A stretch of 64,000 nucleotides of DNA. Source: Rhizobium sp. CFBP 8762. GTDB lineage: Bacteria; Pseudomonadota; Alphaproteobacteria; Rhizobiales; Rhizobiaceae. A model generated the notes under the pieces. That model was not told the origin of the DNA and did not search any database. It saw only the letters and a list, made by a program, of their open reading frames with translations. The stretch is taken from assembly GCF_014841565.1 (NCBI RefSeq), contig NZ_JACYUD010000009.1, positions 124,001-188,000 on the forward strand, given 5' to 3'. The translations under genes were made by a program, and so were the position numbers. This document shows positions 10,090-20,931 of the stretch, in pieces. Within the stretch, counting starts at the first letter, position 1. Every line of letters begins with the position of its first letter.

Positions 10090-10345
10090 CGCCTGTCGAG
10101 ACACTTTCCGATGTTTGAAGTGGTTCAGTCAAAGAATTCCCTGTTTTTATCCAAAAATCGCCCCCAACACTTGTATATCATTAACTGTGAATATAGGTTT
10201 ATGGTGGAGTTTTATGCGGGGAACCCGTTTTTCGCATTTTGTCCTTGAACAGGTCCTATTTTAAGGGTTTGGTCTGATGACACTCTTAAAGTGTTGAAAA
10301 GAAGTTACGCGCGTATTGCGATGCGTAATCGGTCAAGGATACGAC

Positions 10346-11542
10346 ATGATACGGACGGCATCTTTTGCTCTGGCGCTTTTTGTACTGCCGTTGCTTGCCC
10401 TTTCGGGCTCAACATCGGTTGTGTACGCCGCTGAGGAGGCAGCGCCCCCGGCGCGCCAGTCCCTGCCGTCCATCGTTGTCACCACCGCGACGGAACGGAT
10501 GCTGACCGAACGCGTACTGGCGACCGGCACCGTGCGCGCGGTGGAAGAGGTATTCGTATCTCCCCTCGTTGAAGGCTTACCGGTACAGACACTCAATGCG
10601 GACGTGGGCGACCGCGTTGAAGCCGGAAGCACCCTTGCCGTGCTCAATCCTGACACGCTGAACCTGCAAAAAAGCCAGTTGAACGCCAGTCTGGCCAAGG
10701 CGCGCGCCGGCCTGGCGCAAATACGCGCGCAATTGGTAGAGGCGCAGGCTAACGCTCAGGAAGCGGTTCGCGTTCGCGACCGCTCCAAGCGCCTGGCGAC
10801 CTCTGGCTCTCTATCCACCGCCCAGGCCGATCAAACTGCCGCCGCCGCCGATGCGGCGCTTGCCCGTGTGACTTCGGCCGAACAGTCCATAGAAGTGGCG
10901 CAGGCTGATATCGAGGTTGTGCAGGCACAAATTGCCGATATTGATTTGCGGGTTAACCGCACAGCGGTCACAACGCCTGTCAGCGGCGTTGTTTCCGCCC
11001 GCAATGCCAAGGTCGGTGCCATTGCGACGGGAGCGGGCGATCCCTTGTTTGCCTTGATCCGGGATGGCGCTGTGGAGCTGGTGGCGGATGTGCCGGAAGC
11101 TGAAATCTTGAAGTTGAAGGTTGATCAACCGGTTCTGATCCGTCTTGCCGGCAGCACGGCGACACTGGATGGCAATATCCGGCTGATTGCCCCAACCATC
11201 GACGCGCAAACACGTCTCGGCACCGTCCACATCCGATTCAAAAGTCCGGATAATGCGCGGGTTGGCATGTACGGCTCTGCGGAAATCATCGTTCAGCAAA
11301 AACAGGGCCTCGCGCTGCCGCTAACTGCCATTACCACGGCACGATCCAAAACCATCACGCGCCGCGTCGAGGATGGTGTCGTCAAATTCGCGACCATTAC
11401 AACCGGCATTCAGGACGGACAGTTCATCGAGATCGCGTCAGGGTTGAAAGCGGGCGAAAAGGTCGTTGCCAAAGCGGGCGCCTATGTGCGCGATGGCGAC
11501 CGGATTAATCCGGTCGATGCACAACCCGTAGCACCGAAATGA
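10346..11542 (+). CDS. RND efflux periplasmic adaptor (membrane fusion protein)
   Basis: Adaptor of 398 residues linking an RND pump to an outer-membrane channel. The ATG at 10346 follows AAGGA and opens a Sec signal peptide (MIRTASFALALFVLPLLALSG); the TTG-initiated extension to 10316 is unlikely. Domain order is lipoyl half, an alpha-hairpin rich in Ala/Gln (about residues 90-185), lipoyl half with TTPVSGVVSARNAKVG, then beta-barrel. It lies 16 nt before the pump gene and forms an operon with it. No TolC-type gene is next to it. Confidence 0.9.
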   Translation: MIRTASFALALFVLPLLALSGSTSVVYAAEEAAPPARQSLPSIVVTTATERMLTERVLATGTVRAVEEVFVSPLVEGLPVQTLNADVGDRVEAGSTLAVLNPDTLNLQKSQLNASLAKARAGLAQIRAQLVEAQANAQEAVRVRDRSKRLATSGSLSTAQADQTAAAADAALARVTSAEQSIEVAQADIEVVQAQIADIDLRVNRTAVTTPVSGVVSARNAKVGAIATGAGDPLFALIRDGAVELVADVPEAEILKLKVDQPVLIRLAGSTATLDGNIRLIAPTIDAQTRLGTVHIRFKSPDNARVGMYGSAEIIVQQKQGLALPLTAITTARSKTITRRVEDGVVKFATITTGIQDGQFIEIASGLKAGEKVVAKAGAYVRDGDRINPVDAQPVAPK

Positions 11543-11558
11543 TGGAGCGGACACGTCG

Positions 11559-14500
11559 ATGAACTTTTCCGCCTGGTCCATCCGAAACCCCATCGCACCC
11601 ATTCTGGCGTTCGTGCTGTTGCTGTTTGTCGGGGTACAGTCCTTCTACAAGCTGCCAATCACGCGCTTTCCCAATATCGATGTTCCCATCATTGCCGTAA
11701 CGGTGGCGCAAAGCGGCGCATCTCCATCTGAGCTGGAAGCGCAGGTTACCAAGGAAATCGAGGACGCAGTTGCCAGCGTGACCGGCGTCGACGAGATCAT
11801 GTCCACCGTCACCGACGGCCTTTCGACCACGTCCGTTCTGTTCTTCATTGACGTACCAACCAATCAAGCCCTGCAGGATGTCAAGGACGCGGTTGACCGC
11901 ATTCGCGGCTCCCTCCCCGCAACGGTGGAAGAGCCGATTGTTGCTAAGATCAATGTCGAAGGTCAGGCGATCCAGACCTTCACCGTGTCCTCGCCCGATA
12001 TGACCCTGGAGGAACTGTCATGGTTCGTTGACGACACAGTCAAACGCGCCTTGCAGGGACAGACGGGCATTGGCCGTATCGACCGCTACGGCGGTGCGGA
12101 ACGCGAAGTGCGGATCGAACTCAATCAGGACCGACTCAACGCGTTCGGTGTTACCGCAACAGATGTGAACCGGCAGTTGCGGTCGGCCAATGCGGATATC
12201 GGCTCCGGGCGCGGTCAGGTGGGTGGCAGTGAACAGGCTATCCGCACCCTGGGCGACGCCCGCTCGGTGGAGCGGCTCTCCAATATGACGATTTCGGTCG
12301 GCAACGGGCGCTTCGTGCGCCTGTCGGAGCTTGGAACCGTCACCGACACCTATGAGGATTTGCGGTCTTTTTCGCGGTACAATGGCGAACCGGTTGTGAC
12401 CTTCGCGGTGTTCCGCTCCAAGGGAGCCAGCGAAGTCAGCGTGGCGGAAAGCGTTGAAGAATCGCTGAAAACCGTGCGGGAAAAGCATCCCGACGTCGCT
12501 ATCAATCTCGTGGATGATGGCGTCTATTTCACCTACGGCAATTATGAGGCCGCGCTGAACACCCTGCTTGAGGGCGGCTTGCTTGCGGTCATCGTCGTGT
12601 TCCTGTTCCTGCGAAACTGGCGCGCAACGCTGATCTCAGCGGTCGCCCTGCCACTGTCTGCCATCCCTACCTTCTGGGTCATGGATATTTTGGGCTTCTC
12701 GCTCAATCTGGTCAGCTTTCTGGCGCTGACGCTGGCGACAGGGATTCTGGTGGATGATGCGATTGTGGAGGTGGAAAACATCGCCCGCCATATCCGCATG
12801 GGCAAATCACCCTACCGCGCAGCCATCGATGCGGCGGACGAAATCGGCCTTGCGGTCATTGCGACTACGTTCACGATTGTCGCCGTGTTCGTGCCTGTGT
12901 CCTTCATGCCCGGCATACCCGGCCAGTACTTCATTCAGTTTGGCCTGACGGTCGCCGTGTCCGTGCTGTTCTCCCTGCTTGTCGCACGGTTGATCACGCC
13001 GCTGATGGCGGCCTACCTCATGCGCTCCAGCGACAGCGTGCCCGATCATGAGGGCGAAGGCGGCCGCCTTATGCGCGCCTACACCCAGCTTATTCATGTC
13101 ACGACGCGCTGGCGCTACACGACGCTGCTGGCAGCCATCGCCTTTTTATGTGGATCGGTTTATTTTCTGATGCAGGTTCCCGGCAGCTTCCTGCCGCCGG
13201 AAGACGCCTCGCGCGTGATCCTCTCGGTGGAATTGCCACCGGATTCGACCTTGGATGATACCGACCGCACCCTGACCGCCATCCGGGATCGCATCAAGGA
13301 TATCGATGGTATCGAGGGCATATTCGCGCTCGGCGGTGCTTCGCCCAAGGGTGATCTGGAACTTCGGCGCGCCTCGATAACGGTGATGCTGCACAAGCTT
13401 GATCATTCACTTGTCAACCGACTGGTCAACAAGGGCTTGGGTGGTTTGCCGCTAATTGGCGACTATATGCCGAAACTGCCACCCAAGGGTCGTGTTCGTC
13501 CGCAATCGCAAATCGAAGCGGAGATTTTTGCATCTCTGCGGGATCTGCCGGACGTGCGAATCATGAAACTGAACGACCGGGGCGAGCGCGATCTGTCGTT
13601 CAACCTTCTGTCCAACACGCCGGAAGACCTGAACGAGACGGTCGCAAAGCTGGAAGCCGCGCTGCGTGCCGACCCGCTGCTGGCGAATGTCAGCGCTGAG
13701 GGCTTCCTGCCCCGGCCGGAACTGCAAATCACGCCGCTTGATGACCGCATGGCGCGCCTTGGCATCACCACCGCGCAGATCTCCGAAGTGGTCCGGGTTG
13801 CAACCATCGGCGATATCGACGAAGCGCTGACCAAGATATCGCTCGACAACCGGCAGATTCCTATCCGGGTTCAGCTGAATACCGGGTTCCGAACCGATCT
13901 GGCTGCACTTCGCAACCTGAAAATCCAGACGGCTGCCGGCGCGCTGGTGCCCTTGGCGACTGTTGCCGACATCAACTATTCGGAAGGCCCAAGCTCTATC
14001 AAACGTCACGACCGCAACCGGGTCGTCTCCATCGGTGCCGACCTCCCGGCTGGCGTCGCGCTCAACACTGCCAGCGACCAGTTCCGAAAGATTGCGGGTG
14101 AAACCAGCATGCCCGCAACGGTCACCTTTGCCGAAAGCGGCGATGCCAAGGTGCAGGGCGAAATGGTCCAAGGCTTCAAGAACGCCATGATCCTCGGCCT
14201 GCTTCTGGTGCTGACGGTTCTTATTCTTCTGTTCAAGGACGTCATCCAGCCCTTCACCATTCTGTTCTCGCTGCCGCTGGCGATCGGCGGCGTGGCAGCC
14301 GGGCTGATCGTCACCGGCAATGCGCTGTCCATGCCGGTCCTGATCGGCATTCTCATGCTGATGGGTATCGTCACCAAGAACGCCATTCTGCTGGTCGATT
14401 TCGCCATCGAAATGATGCGGCACGGTCTGGATCGCACCCATGCCATGATTGAAGCGGGACAGAAGCGTGCTCGCCCCATTATCATGACCTCCATCGCCAT

Positions 14501-14852
14501 GTCCGCCGGCATGTTGCCATCCGCACTGGGTGTTGGTGAAGGCGGTTCGTTCCGGGCACCCATGGCCGTTGCCGTGATTGGTGGCATCATCGTGTCCACG
14601 GTGCTTAGCCTTGTGGTCGTGCCGTCTTTCTTCCTCATCATGGATGATCTTTCCATTCTTCTCGGCCGTATTTTCAGTCGCTTCGTCGGGCCGCGTGATG
14701 AGGAAGCGGAGGTGCTGGAAAACGCAGCGCTGACAGAACGGGTCACGGAACAGAGTGCCACCATCACCGGCTTGCAGGAACGTCTCAACGTTCTGGAAGC
14801 GGGCGCTACCAGCGGGCACCTGCACCGGCATACGGGAATTGCAGCGGAGTAA
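11559..14852 (+). CDS. RND multidrug efflux permease, HAE1-type
   Basis: Proton-driven inner-membrane efflux pump of 1097 residues, slightly longer than AcrB because of a C-terminal tail with coiled-coil character (about 1040-1090) ending in [11 protein letters not shown]. The first helix is at residues 10-30, with a membrane block near 335-490, a helix near 520 and a last block near 870-1030. The proton-relay pair is the double Asp at 399-400 in [13 protein letters not shown]. The duplicated periplasmic loops are present. Substrate is unknown. Operon with the upstream adaptor. Confidence 0.92.
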   Translation: MNFSAWSIRNPIAPILAFVLLLFVGVQSFYKLPITRFPNIDVPIIAVTVAQSGASPSELEAQVTKEIEDAVASVTGVDEIMSTVTDGLSTTSVLFFIDVPTNQALQDVKDAVDRIRGSLPATVEEPIVAKINVEGQAIQTFTVSSPDMTLEELSWFVDDTVKRALQGQTGIGRIDRYGGAEREVRIELNQDRLNAFGVTATDVNRQLRSANADIGSGRGQVGGSEQAIRTLGDARSVERLSNMTISVGNGRFVRLSELGTVTDTYEDLRSFSRYNGEPVVTFAVFRSKGASEVSVAESVEESLKTVREKHPDVAINLVDDGVYFTYGNYEAALNTLLEGGLLAVIVVFLFLRNWRATLISAVALPLSAIPTFWVMDILGFSLNLVSFLALTLATGILVDDAIVEVENIARHIRMGKSPYRAAIDAADEIGLAVIATTFTIVAVFVPVSFMPGIPGQYFIQFGLTVAVSVLFSLLVARLITPLMAAYLMRSSDSVPDHEGEGGRLMRAYTQLIHVTTRWRYTTLLAAIAFLCGSVYFLMQVPGSFLPPEDASRVILSVELPPDSTLDDTDRTLTAIRDRIKDIDGIEGIFALGGASPKGDLELRRASITVMLHKLDHSLVNRLVNKGLGGLPLIGDYMPKLPPKGRVRPQSQIEAEIFASLRDLPDVRIMKLNDRGERDLSFNLLSNTPEDLNETVAKLEAALRADPLLANVSAEGFLPRPELQITPLDDRMARLGITTAQISEVVRVATIGDIDEALTKISLDNRQIPIRVQLNTGFRTDLAALRNLKIQTAAGALVPLATVADINYSEGPSSIKRHDRNRVVSIGADLPAGVALNTASDQFRKIAGETSMPATVTFAESGDAKVQGEMVQGFKNAMILGLLLVLTVLILLFKDVIQPFTILFSLPLAIGGVAAGLIVTGNALSMPVLIGILMLMGIVTKNAILLVDFAIEMMRHGLDRTHAMIEAGQKRARPIIMTSIAMSAGMLPSALGVGEGGSFRAPMAVAVIGGIIVSTVLSLVVVPSFFLIMDDLSILLGRIFSRFVGPRDEEAEVLENAALTERVTEQSATITGLQERLNVLEAGATSGHLHRHTGIAAE

Positions 14853-14917
14853 CCTGTTGGGTGGCGATTGACGCAGATCAAGACGGTCTGCGCCAATCCA
14901 TCCTATCTCTTTGGCAT

Positions 14918-15017
14918 AGAGCGAAGTGCGTCCATTCGGACGCACAAAGGTCGCTCTACCCCTTTGATTCTACGCATCAAGGCTATCGAAAATCGATTCC
15001 GACTTTCGATCCGATGC
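14918..15017. repeat. Two adjacent intergenic palindromes after the RND operon
   Basis: First element, 14918-14957: outer arms AGAGCG and CGCTCT around a perfect hairpin TGCGTCC-ATTC-GGACGCA. Second, 14974-15017: nested arms GCATC/GATGC and ATCGAAA/TTTCGAT, followed by TAGAGC. Both look like members of the Rhizobiaceae AGAGC...GCTCT repeat family seen at 28701 and 61698. The first hairpin could also end the efflux transcript. Confidence 0.7.
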
Positions 15018-15047
15018 TAGAGCTCGCAGAGAGCGGGAGCCAGAGCT

Positions 15048-15743
15048 GTGAAGACGACCCTTGATTTAGACAGTGCCCAACATCAAGCCCTGTTACAGTG
15101 CGCATTCCTCTCGCCGTTGAGCGACGCCGCTCGCGACGCTGTCATGCGCACGATGACAGTACGCGGCTATCAGACACAGGATATCGTGTTTCGCGAGGGC
15201 ACAACGGCGGACACATTTTGCTGTATTCTGTCCGGTCTTGTGCGTCTGTACCGGGTCAATATCGACGGGCGCGAGGCGGATCTTGGCATTTTCAGCGCGG
15301 GTGATGTGTTTGGCGAATGCAGCATGTTTCTGCAAAATTGCTATCCAGCCGACGCCAAGGTGGCGGAGAAAGCGGTTCTTGCCCATTTCGACACAGCGAT
15401 GGTGTTTGAACTCCTGCCAAAATTCCCGGATATTGCGCAGGCAATCAGTGGCATTCTCGCCCATCATTTAAAGGCGGCACAAAACTGCATTGCCGATGAC
15501 AGGCTGAAAACCGCGCCTCAGCGTGTTGCCAGCTTCCTGTTGGCCCGATGCCCACCCGGCAGCCCCTCGTCAACCTTCCGGCTTCCCTATCAGAAAAGCC
15601 TGTTGGCCGGTACGCTCGGTCTTGCGCCGGAAGCATTGTCCCGAGCCTTCTCGCAACTTCGCCTGAACGGCGTATCCATTATGGGCCGCAACATCGCCAT
15701 CGAAGATACCGAGGCCCTTCGCCAGTTCAGCCGCTCGGAGTAG
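15048..15743 (+). CDS. Crp/Fnr-family transcriptional regulator
   Basis: 231-residue regulator: cyclic-nucleotide-binding-like domain (about residues 15-125, with IFSAGDVFGECSMF) and a C-terminal Crp-type winged helix (about 150-225, with LPYQKSLLAGTLGLAPEALSRAFSQL). The start is a GTG at 15048 with a GCGGGAG-like element upstream. There is no cysteine cluster for an Fe-S site, so it is not a classic Fnr. It converges on the urease operon, ending 24 nt before the ureG stop, and is probably unrelated in transcription. Ligand and targets unknown. Confidence 0.85.
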   Translation: MKTTLDLDSAQHQALLQCAFLSPLSDAARDAVMRTMTVRGYQTQDIVFREGTTADTFCCILSGLVRLYRVNIDGREADLGIFSAGDVFGECSMFLQNCYPADAKVAEKAVLAHFDTAMVFELLPKFPDIAQAISGILAHHLKAAQNCIADDRLKTAPQRVASFLLARCPPGSPSSTFRLPYQKSLLAGTLGLAPEALSRAFSQLRLNGVSIMGRNIAIEDTEALRQFSRSE

Positions 15744-15767
15744 CTTGCTGGCCGCCAGTCTTTATTT

Positions 15768-16388
15768 TTACCGCACAGGCTCCAGCCCGCCATGGCGCGC
15801 GATGTACTCCACGATACGCTCAATCCCCTGCCCGCGTTTCATATCGGTAAATACGAATGGACCCTGACCACGCATCCGCGTGGCGTCGCGCTCCATGACG
15901 CCAAGGTCCGCACCGACATAAGGCGCAAGATCCATCTTGTTGATGATCAGCAGATCGGAGCGGGTAATGGCCGGGCCACCCTTGCGCGGAATTTCTTCCC
16001 CCTGACAGACCGAAATCACGTAAATTGTCAGGTCAGCCAGATCGGGTGAGAAGGTCGCCGCCAGATTATCGCCCCCAGACTCGATGAATACGACATCGAG
16101 ATCCGGCAGGCGTTTGCTAAGGTCTGCAATGGCCGCGAGATTGATGGAGGCATCCTCGCGAATGGCCGTATGCGGGCAGCCGCCGGTTTCCACGCCGACA
16201 ATGCGGTCTGACGAGAGCGCTTGCATCCGCACGAGCGCTTCGGCGTCTTCGGTGGTGTAGATATCGTTGGTTACGACCGCGACCGAGTAACGGTCGCGCA
16301 TGGCTTTGCACAGCTTTTCCGTCAGCGCGGTTTTGCCGGAGCCGACCGGCCCACCAATGCCCACCCGCAGCGGTCCATGTTTCTGCAT
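15768..16388 (-). CDS. ureG: Urease accessory GTPase UreG
   Basis: SIMIBI-class GTPase of about 206 residues that drives nickel insertion into urease with UreD, UreF and UreE. The P-loop GGPVGSGKT is at residues 11-19, the nickel-binding CPHT motif sits in [14 protein letters not shown], and the guanine motif is NKMD. The ATG at 16403 overlaps the ureF stop (ATGA), but the ATG at 16388 has AAGGA at good spacing and gives the usual length, so it is preferred. Last gene of the urease operon. Confidence 0.95.
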   Translation of the reverse strand: MQKHGPLRVGIGGPVGSGKTALTEKLCKAMRDRYSVAVVTNDIYTTEDAEALVRMQALSSDRIVGVETGGCPHTAIREDASINLAAIADLSKRLPDLDVVFIESGGDNLAATFSPDLADLTIYVISVCQGEEIPRKGGPAITRSDLLIINKMDLAPYVGADLGVMERDATRMRGQGPFVFTDMKRGQGIERIVEYIARHGGLEPVR

Positions 16389-16399
16389 CGTCTTTTCCT

Positions 16400-17062
16400 T
16401 CATGAGCGAAACAGCCGCACCGGCAATATCTCATGCCTCAGGCTGCATATATCAGCGACGATGGCGGAAGAACCAAGATCATCCAGCGTGGACCGCGCCG
16501 CTCTGTTCGCGCTATCGCGAACGAGTGTTTCCAGTGTAGATAAAACGCTCAGTCCGTCCGTCTGGCCGATCACGCTCAGTCGTATGCCTGCTGACACGGC
16601 ATTCGACACCAGCGCATGAAGGTAGGCCGCAAGCGTATCCTCCAAGACCACATCATGCATGGCTGCAACGGACCCTACGGCAACCGGGTAAGCCACGTCC
16701 CCGTCGAGCGCTGCGATTGACCCACTCGGCCACTGCGCCGCTGCGGACAAAAACGCCTGCCCTTGAAACACCGTTTCCTGATACCGCTCCCGCGAACTTG
16801 GCAAGGCCAGCGCCAAGGCATTGGCCTCCCGCAAGCGCTCTCCGTCATGGCCTGCCGCATGGCTTTCCGCGAGCAACACAGCATCGTTCCACCCGCCCCC
16901 GTGCGCCAACACGACGGTCAACCATTCCGACAGGCTTTGCCGGTCGGTAACAATCCGGTCTGCCACGGCCTGCTCCAACCCAGCGGAATAGGCAAATGCT
17001 CCCACCGGAAAGGCCGGTGACAACCATGTCAGCAAACGAATGAGCGCGGTCGTATCACCCAT
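16400..17062 (-). CDS. ureF: Urease accessory protein UreF
   Basis: Helical chaperone, about 220 residues, that joins UreD and UreG in the urease activation complex. The family signature [21 protein letters not shown] is near the N-terminus. The ATG at 17062 ([11 protein letters not shown]) matches relatives best and overlaps the end of ureE by 8 nt; in-frame ATGs at 17083 and 17098 would overlap ureE more. It is coupled to ureG by an ATGA junction. Confidence 0.92.
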   Translation of the reverse strand: MGDTTALIRLLTWLSPAFPVGAFAYSAGLEQAVADRIVTDRQSLSEWLTVVLAHGGGWNDAVLLAESHAAGHDGERLREANALALALPSSRERYQETVFQGQAFLSAAAQWPSGSIAALDGDVAYPVAVGSVAAMHDVVLEDTLAAYLHALVSNAVSAGIRLSVIGQTDGLSVLSTLETLVRDSANRAARSTLDDLGSSAIVADICSLRHEILPVRLFRS

Positions 17063-17516
17063 GATGATGCGCGTGCCCACCATGTGTATGATAGGCACCG
17101 CGCACTGGCTGAAAACGCGCCGTCACCTCCCGCACACCAGCACCAAGCCCTGCGAGCATGGTCTGGATAACCGGGTCGCGCTGAATGAGAATTCGATTGT
17201 CCTGTATCTCGGCCGGCAGATGCCGATTGCCGAGATGCCAAGCCAGTTCGATCAGATGCAGCGCGTTCCGTGGGGTTATCTCGTAAAGCTGCTCTTCAGC
17301 CGCCGCCACCTCAACGCAGTCTCCATTGCCCAGCAATAGCAGATCACCGTGGGCAAGCATCACAGGCTCTTTGAGGTCCACCATCACCATCTCGTCATTG
17401 ATAAGATGCAGCAGCTTTCGTCGCAGATGCCTTTGATCGTGCCTCAACACCACCTGGTTTATGGGCGCGGAGTGCGGCGCGTCGGGCTTCAGGATTTCAG
17501 TGCAACGCTCTGTCAT
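17055..17516 (-). CDS. ureE: Urease nickel metallochaperone UreE
   Basis: Nickel-binding chaperone of 153 residues: an N-terminal peptide-binding domain followed by the metal-binding domain with [13 protein letters not shown]. The C-terminal tail [12 protein letters not shown] is His-rich but short compared with Klebsiella UreE, so storage capacity is probably modest. Starts 7 nt after the ureC stop and overlaps ureF. Confidence 0.94.
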   Translation of the reverse strand: MTERCTEILKPDAPHSAPINQVVLRHDQRHLRRKLLHLINDEMVMVDLKEPVMLAHGDLLLLGNGDCVEVAAAEEQLYEITPRNALHLIELAWHLGNRHLPAEIQDNRILIQRDPVIQTMLAGLGAGVREVTARFQPVRGAYHTHGGHAHHHG

Positions 17517-17523
17517 AGCAAAC

Positions 17524-19233
17524 TCAAAACAGGAAATAACGCTGCGCCATCGGCAGCACAGTTGCGGGCTCGCAGGTCAGCAATTCACCATCGGCCCGGA
17601 CCTCGTAGGTTTCCGGGTCAACGGAAATATCCGGTGTCGCATTGTTCAAAATCATGGACGCCTTGGAGATCGTACGGGTGTTTTTGACTGCGACAAGCTG
17701 CTTGGCAACGCCCAGGCGCGCTGCCAGTCCTGCATCCAGCGAAGCCTGACTGACGAAGGTAACGGACGAGTTGGTCCGCGCCTTGCCGTAAGACGCAAAC
17801 ATGGGGCGGTAGTGAACCGGCTGCGGTGTTGGAATGGAAGCATTTGGGTCTCCCATAGGAGCCGCCGCAATGGAACCGCCTAGAAGCACCATGTCCGGCT
17901 TGACCCCGAAGAAGGCGGGATTCCAGATCACAATATCGGCACGCTTGCCGACTTCGAGCGAGCCGATTTCATGGCTCAACCCTTGCGCGATGGCCGGATT
18001 GATCGTGTATTTGGCGATATACCGGCGGACACGGAAATTGTCGTTTTCACCGGTTTCCTGCGGGTGCCGCCCGCGCTGGCGCTTCATTTTATCGGCGGTC
18101 TGCCATGTGCGAATGGCAACCTCGCCCACCCGTCCCATCGCCTGACTGTCCGACGAGATGATCGAAAACGCGCCGATATCATGCAGAATATCCTCCGCCG
18201 CAATCGTTTCGCGGCGAATGCGGCTTTCCGCAAACGCAATATCCTCCGGGATCGACGGGCTGAGATGATGGCAGACCATCAGCATATCCAGATGCTCTGC
18301 CAGCGTGTTGACCGTATAGGGGCGCGTGGGATTGGTGGATGACGGAATGACGTTCTGCTGGCCGCAGATGCGAATGATATCCGGCGCGTGGCCACCCCCC
18401 GCACCCTCGGTGTGGAAGGCGTGGATGGTGCGCCCGGCAATCGCAGCTATCGTATCCTCCACAAAGCCGCTTTCGTTCAGCGTGTCGGTGTGGATCATCA
18501 CCTGCACATCGTATTCATCGGCCACCGACAGGCAGCAATCAATGGCACCCGGCGTCGTCCCCCAGTCCTCGTGGAGTTTCAGCGAGGTTGCGCCGCCCAG
18601 AACCATTTCCACCAGCGCACCCGGCAGCGAAGCATTGCCCTTGCCCGCAAAGGCCAGGTTCATCGGAAAGGCATCGGCGGCTTCGATCATGCGGGCAATG
18701 TGCCACGGACCGGGCGTACAGGTGGTGGCCAGCGTGCCATGGGCCGGGCCTGTGCCGCCGCCAAGCATGGTGGTCAGTCCGCTCATCAGCGCTTCTTCGA
18801 TCTGTTGCGGGCAGATGAAATGGATGTGGCTGTCCATGCCGCCTGCCGTCACGATCTTGCCTTCGCCTGCGATAATTTCCGTGCCCGGACCGACGATGAT
18901 GGTCACACCGCTCTGCGTATCAGGATTACCGGCCTTGCCGATGGCAGCGATGCGTCCGTCTTTCAGACCGATATCGGCCTTGACGATGCCCCAGTGATCG
19001 ACAATCAGCGCATTGGTGATCACCGTGTCCATGGCCCCATCGGCGCGGGTTACCTGACTTTGGCCCATGCCATCGCGGATGACCTTGCCGCCGCCGAATT
19101 TTACTTCCTCGCCATAGGTGGTGAAATCCTTCTCCACCTCGATGAACAGTTCCGTATCGGCCAGCCGCACACGGTCGCCCACCGTGGGGCCGAACATACT
19201 GGCATAGGCGGCGCGCGACATGCGGTAGGACAT
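17524..19233 (-). CDS. ureC: Urease catalytic subunit alpha
   Basis: Catalytic subunit of nickel urease (urea to ammonia and carbamate), 569 residues, the usual length. Nickel-site residues are visible: HIHFICPQQ (two His), the carbamylated Lys in SLKLHEDWG, His in IHTDTLNE and [12 protein letters not shown], and Asp in SSDSQAMGR; the catalytic flap His is in MVCHHLSP. The ATG at 19233 ([15 protein letters not shown]) is the family start; an upstream extension to 19302 overlaps the preceding gene and is rejected. The complete site suggests an active enzyme. Confidence 0.97.
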   Translation of the reverse strand: MSYRMSRAAYASMFGPTVGDRVRLADTELFIEVEKDFTTYGEEVKFGGGKVIRDGMGQSQVTRADGAMDTVITNALIVDHWGIVKADIGLKDGRIAAIGKAGNPDTQSGVTIIVGPGTEIIAGEGKIVTAGGMDSHIHFICPQQIEEALMSGLTTMLGGGTGPAHGTLATTCTPGPWHIARMIEAADAFPMNLAFAGKGNASLPGALVEMVLGGATSLKLHEDWGTTPGAIDCCLSVADEYDVQVMIHTDTLNESGFVEDTIAAIAGRTIHAFHTEGAGGGHAPDIIRICGQQNVIPSSTNPTRPYTVNTLAEHLDMLMVCHHLSPSIPEDIAFAESRIRRETIAAEDILHDIGAFSIISSDSQAMGRVGEVAIRTWQTADKMKRQRGRHPQETGENDNFRVRRYIAKYTINPAIAQGLSHEIGSLEVGKRADIVIWNPAFFGVKPDMVLLGGSIAAAPMGDPNASIPTPQPVHYRPMFASYGKARTNSSVTFVSQASLDAGLAARLGVAKQLVAVKNTRTISKASMILNNATPDISVDPETYEVRADGELLTCEPATVLPMAQRYFLF

Positions 19234-19237
19234 GGGT

Positions 19238-19894
19238 TTAAGCCTTCCGGTGTTGGTTGAATCGAGGTGCGGCATCCAGACGGCGCAGCTTGCCCGCGGC
19301 AATCAGATGATCGGTAAAGCGGCGCTCCGCCGCAAACGGATGGCCCGGCCAGCCGATGTGGTCGAACCCGGCGATGACCACTTCGTCATCGGTCTTCTCA
19401 GCGCGGGCAACCGTGTCGGCGATGACAATCAGGCCGCTGCTTGGGCTGACAAAAGGCGTCTCGGCGAGAGCGCTCAAATGGCGGTCCGTCGCGGCATGTA
19501 CGGCGTCGCTCACCACGCGCAGCTTTCGGCCCGTGGCCGTGGCAAATGCGCGAAAGCCTGCGGTATAATCGTCGCAGAAATCCTCAAGTTCGGGGTAGTT
19601 TTCAGCAATTGCCGGGCGCTTGGCTTCAAACATGTCGGGCTGGCGAACGCACCAGATTTCACGCGCTGCGACAACACCGGGATTGCGGGACCAGCCTGCG
19701 CGCCCCAGCATCGACAAGGCCGGGCGGCCCGTGTTGCAGACCGCAACCACATCCGTGCGCCTGCCACCCGCGCCCATGGAACGGCAATCATTAAACCGGA
19801 TGACACAATCGGCGGCATCGATAAAATTTGCTGCACCCGATGGCATGGACCCGTTGCCTGCAATGACAATGACGCGGCGCTTGCGGTTACTCAA
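19238..19894 (-). CDS. Urease-operon protein with sialyltransferase-like (GT29-like) motif
   Basis: About 218 residues, starting at a TTG (19894) that overlaps the stop of the preceding gene as TTGA. The N-terminal pattern [11 protein letters not shown]...[12 protein letters not shown]...GRRTD follows the layout of the sialyltransferase L motif (GNG, then ID-x-x-D-x-VIR-x-N, then a downstream G-x-RTD). A later [12 protein letters not shown] stretch resembles the second motif (P-S/T-x-G). Similar proteins in rhizobial urease operons are named urease operon accessory protein, with no demonstrated role. No signal peptide or membrane anchor, so probably cytoplasmic. The link to urease is by position only. 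Confidence 0.75.
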   Translation of the reverse strand: MSNRKRRVIVIAGNGSMPSGAANFIDAADCVIRFNDCRSMGAGGRRTDVVAVCNTGRPALSMLGRAGWSRNPGVVAAREIWCVRQPDMFEAKRPAIAENYPELEDFCDDYTAGFRAFATATGRKLRVVSDAVHAATDRHLSALAETPFVSPSSGLIVIADTVARAEKTDDEVVIAGFDHIGWPGHPFAAERRFTDHLIAAGKLRRLDAAPRFNQHRKA

Positions 19895-20301
19895 TGAAGG
19901 GTCACCCGCTCGATCATTTCTTTTGTGCGGACCTTCGTCAGCCGTATTTCGCAATGGGTAACAAACACACTTTCCAGGGAGCCACCTCGTGCGCGGAAAC
20001 CTTCGACAATGCAGTTCTGATCGCGATAGACAATCCACGCGCGCTGCGCAGCGATCAAGGCTTTAACGGCCCCTTTCATTTGCTCGTCCTCTTCAACCGC
20101 GTCCCATTCTTCTGCCGCCTGCCTCAACGCCTTATAAGCACGATTGAGATCAGCATCAGCTTGCTCAAACGCATCCTTCAAGCACATTTTGATATCGTAA
20201 GTAGTAACTTTATCTGTACAGGGAAGTTTTTCTTCAGCAAACGCAGGAGAACCAAAGCAAACGCCGACTATCAACACCGCACGGCACAACCAACCGATCA
20301 T
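19891..20301 (-). CDS. LprI-like DUF1311 periplasmic protein in urease operon
   Basis: 136 residues: a signal peptide (about 1-22, ending SPAFA) followed by a LprI/DUF1311-type helical domain with [34 protein letters not shown] and a further Cys, which may form disulfides. Members of this family include lysozyme inhibitors. It is joined to ureB by ATGA overlap and to the next gene by TTGA overlap, so it is translated as part of the urease operon. Its role there is unknown. Confidence 0.8.
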   Translation of the reverse strand: MIGWLCRAVLIVGVCFGSPAFAEEKLPCTDKVTTYDIKMCLKDAFEQADADLNRAYKALRQAAEEWDAVEEDEQMKGAVKALIAAQRAWIVYRDQNCIVEGFRARGGSLESVFVTHCEIRLTKVRTKEMIERVTLH

Positions 20302-20603
20302 AGCTTACCCATGACCTTCTGACGAAAACCATACACGGTCTGCAAACCGCCAAAGGGTACCAGCGCGACAGTGCGCGTCTGCCCCGGCTCAAACCGGACT
20401 GCCGTGCCTGCCGGAATGTTCAGCCGCAGTCCGCGTGCTGCGTCCCGATCAAAGGACAAACCTGAATTCGTTTCGGCAAAGTGATAATGGCTGCCCACCT
20501 GCACGGGCCGGTCACCCGTATTGGACACATCCATAGTTACAATCGCAAGGCCGAGGTTCAGTTCGATATCGCCGTCTTTAGCCAGTATTTCGCCCGGTAT
20601 CAT
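20298..20603 (-). CDS. ureB: Urease subunit beta
   Basis: Structural subunit of urease, 101 residues, typical length. Begins [16 protein letters not shown] and contains the family block [21 protein letters not shown]. It forms the trimer of heterotrimers with UreA and UreC. It lies 9 nt after ureA and is coupled to the DUF1311 gene by ATGA. Separate from ureA, as usual in Rhizobiales. Confidence 0.96.
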   Translation of the reverse strand: MIPGEILAKDGDIELNLGLAIVTMDVSNTGDRPVQVGSHYHFAETNSGLSFDRDAARGLRLNIPAGTAVRFEPGQTRTVALVPFGGLQTVYGFRQKVMGKL

Positions 20604-20612
20604 CGCAGGCCC

Positions 20613-20915
20613 TCAGCGTATGGGTTGATGAACGGTGACAAGCTTGGTTCCATCCGGAAACGTCGCTTCTACCTGAATATCGTGAATCATCTCCGCAATT
20701 CCCTCCATGACCTGATCACGGCTGATGACATGCGCGCCCGCTTCCATGAGATCTGAGACCGCACGTCCGTCGCGCGCACCTTCCACGACGAAATCACTGA
20801 TCAAGGCAATGGCTTCCGGGTGGTTCAGCTTGACGCCTCGTTCCAATCGGCGCCGGGCTACCATGGCAGCCATGGAGATCAACAGCTTGTCTTTTTCACG
20901 CGGCGTCAGGTTCAT
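20613..20915 (-). CDS. ureA: Urease subunit gamma
   Basis: Small structural subunit, 100 residues, full length. Starts [23 protein letters not shown] and contains [24 protein letters not shown], the typical family sequence. Follows ureD after 16 nt. Confidence 0.96.
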   Translation of the reverse strand: MNLTPREKDKLLISMAAMVARRRLERGVKLNHPEAIALISDFVVEGARDGRAVSDLMEAGAHVISRDQVMEGIAEMIHDIQVEATFPDGTKLVTVHQPIR

Positions 20916-20931
20916 TGTTGCTCCGGTGTCT

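Noticed and set aside
10090-10345. Terminator-like CGGG-GAA-CCCG-TTTTT in the gap before the RND adaptor gene
   Set aside because: Stem of only four pairs; too weak to list as a terminator. The gap otherwise shows only AT-rich promoter-like sequence.
13452-14945. Open frame of 497 codons on the minus strand
   Set aside because: Antisense to the RND pump gene at 11559-14852, with shadow-like composition.
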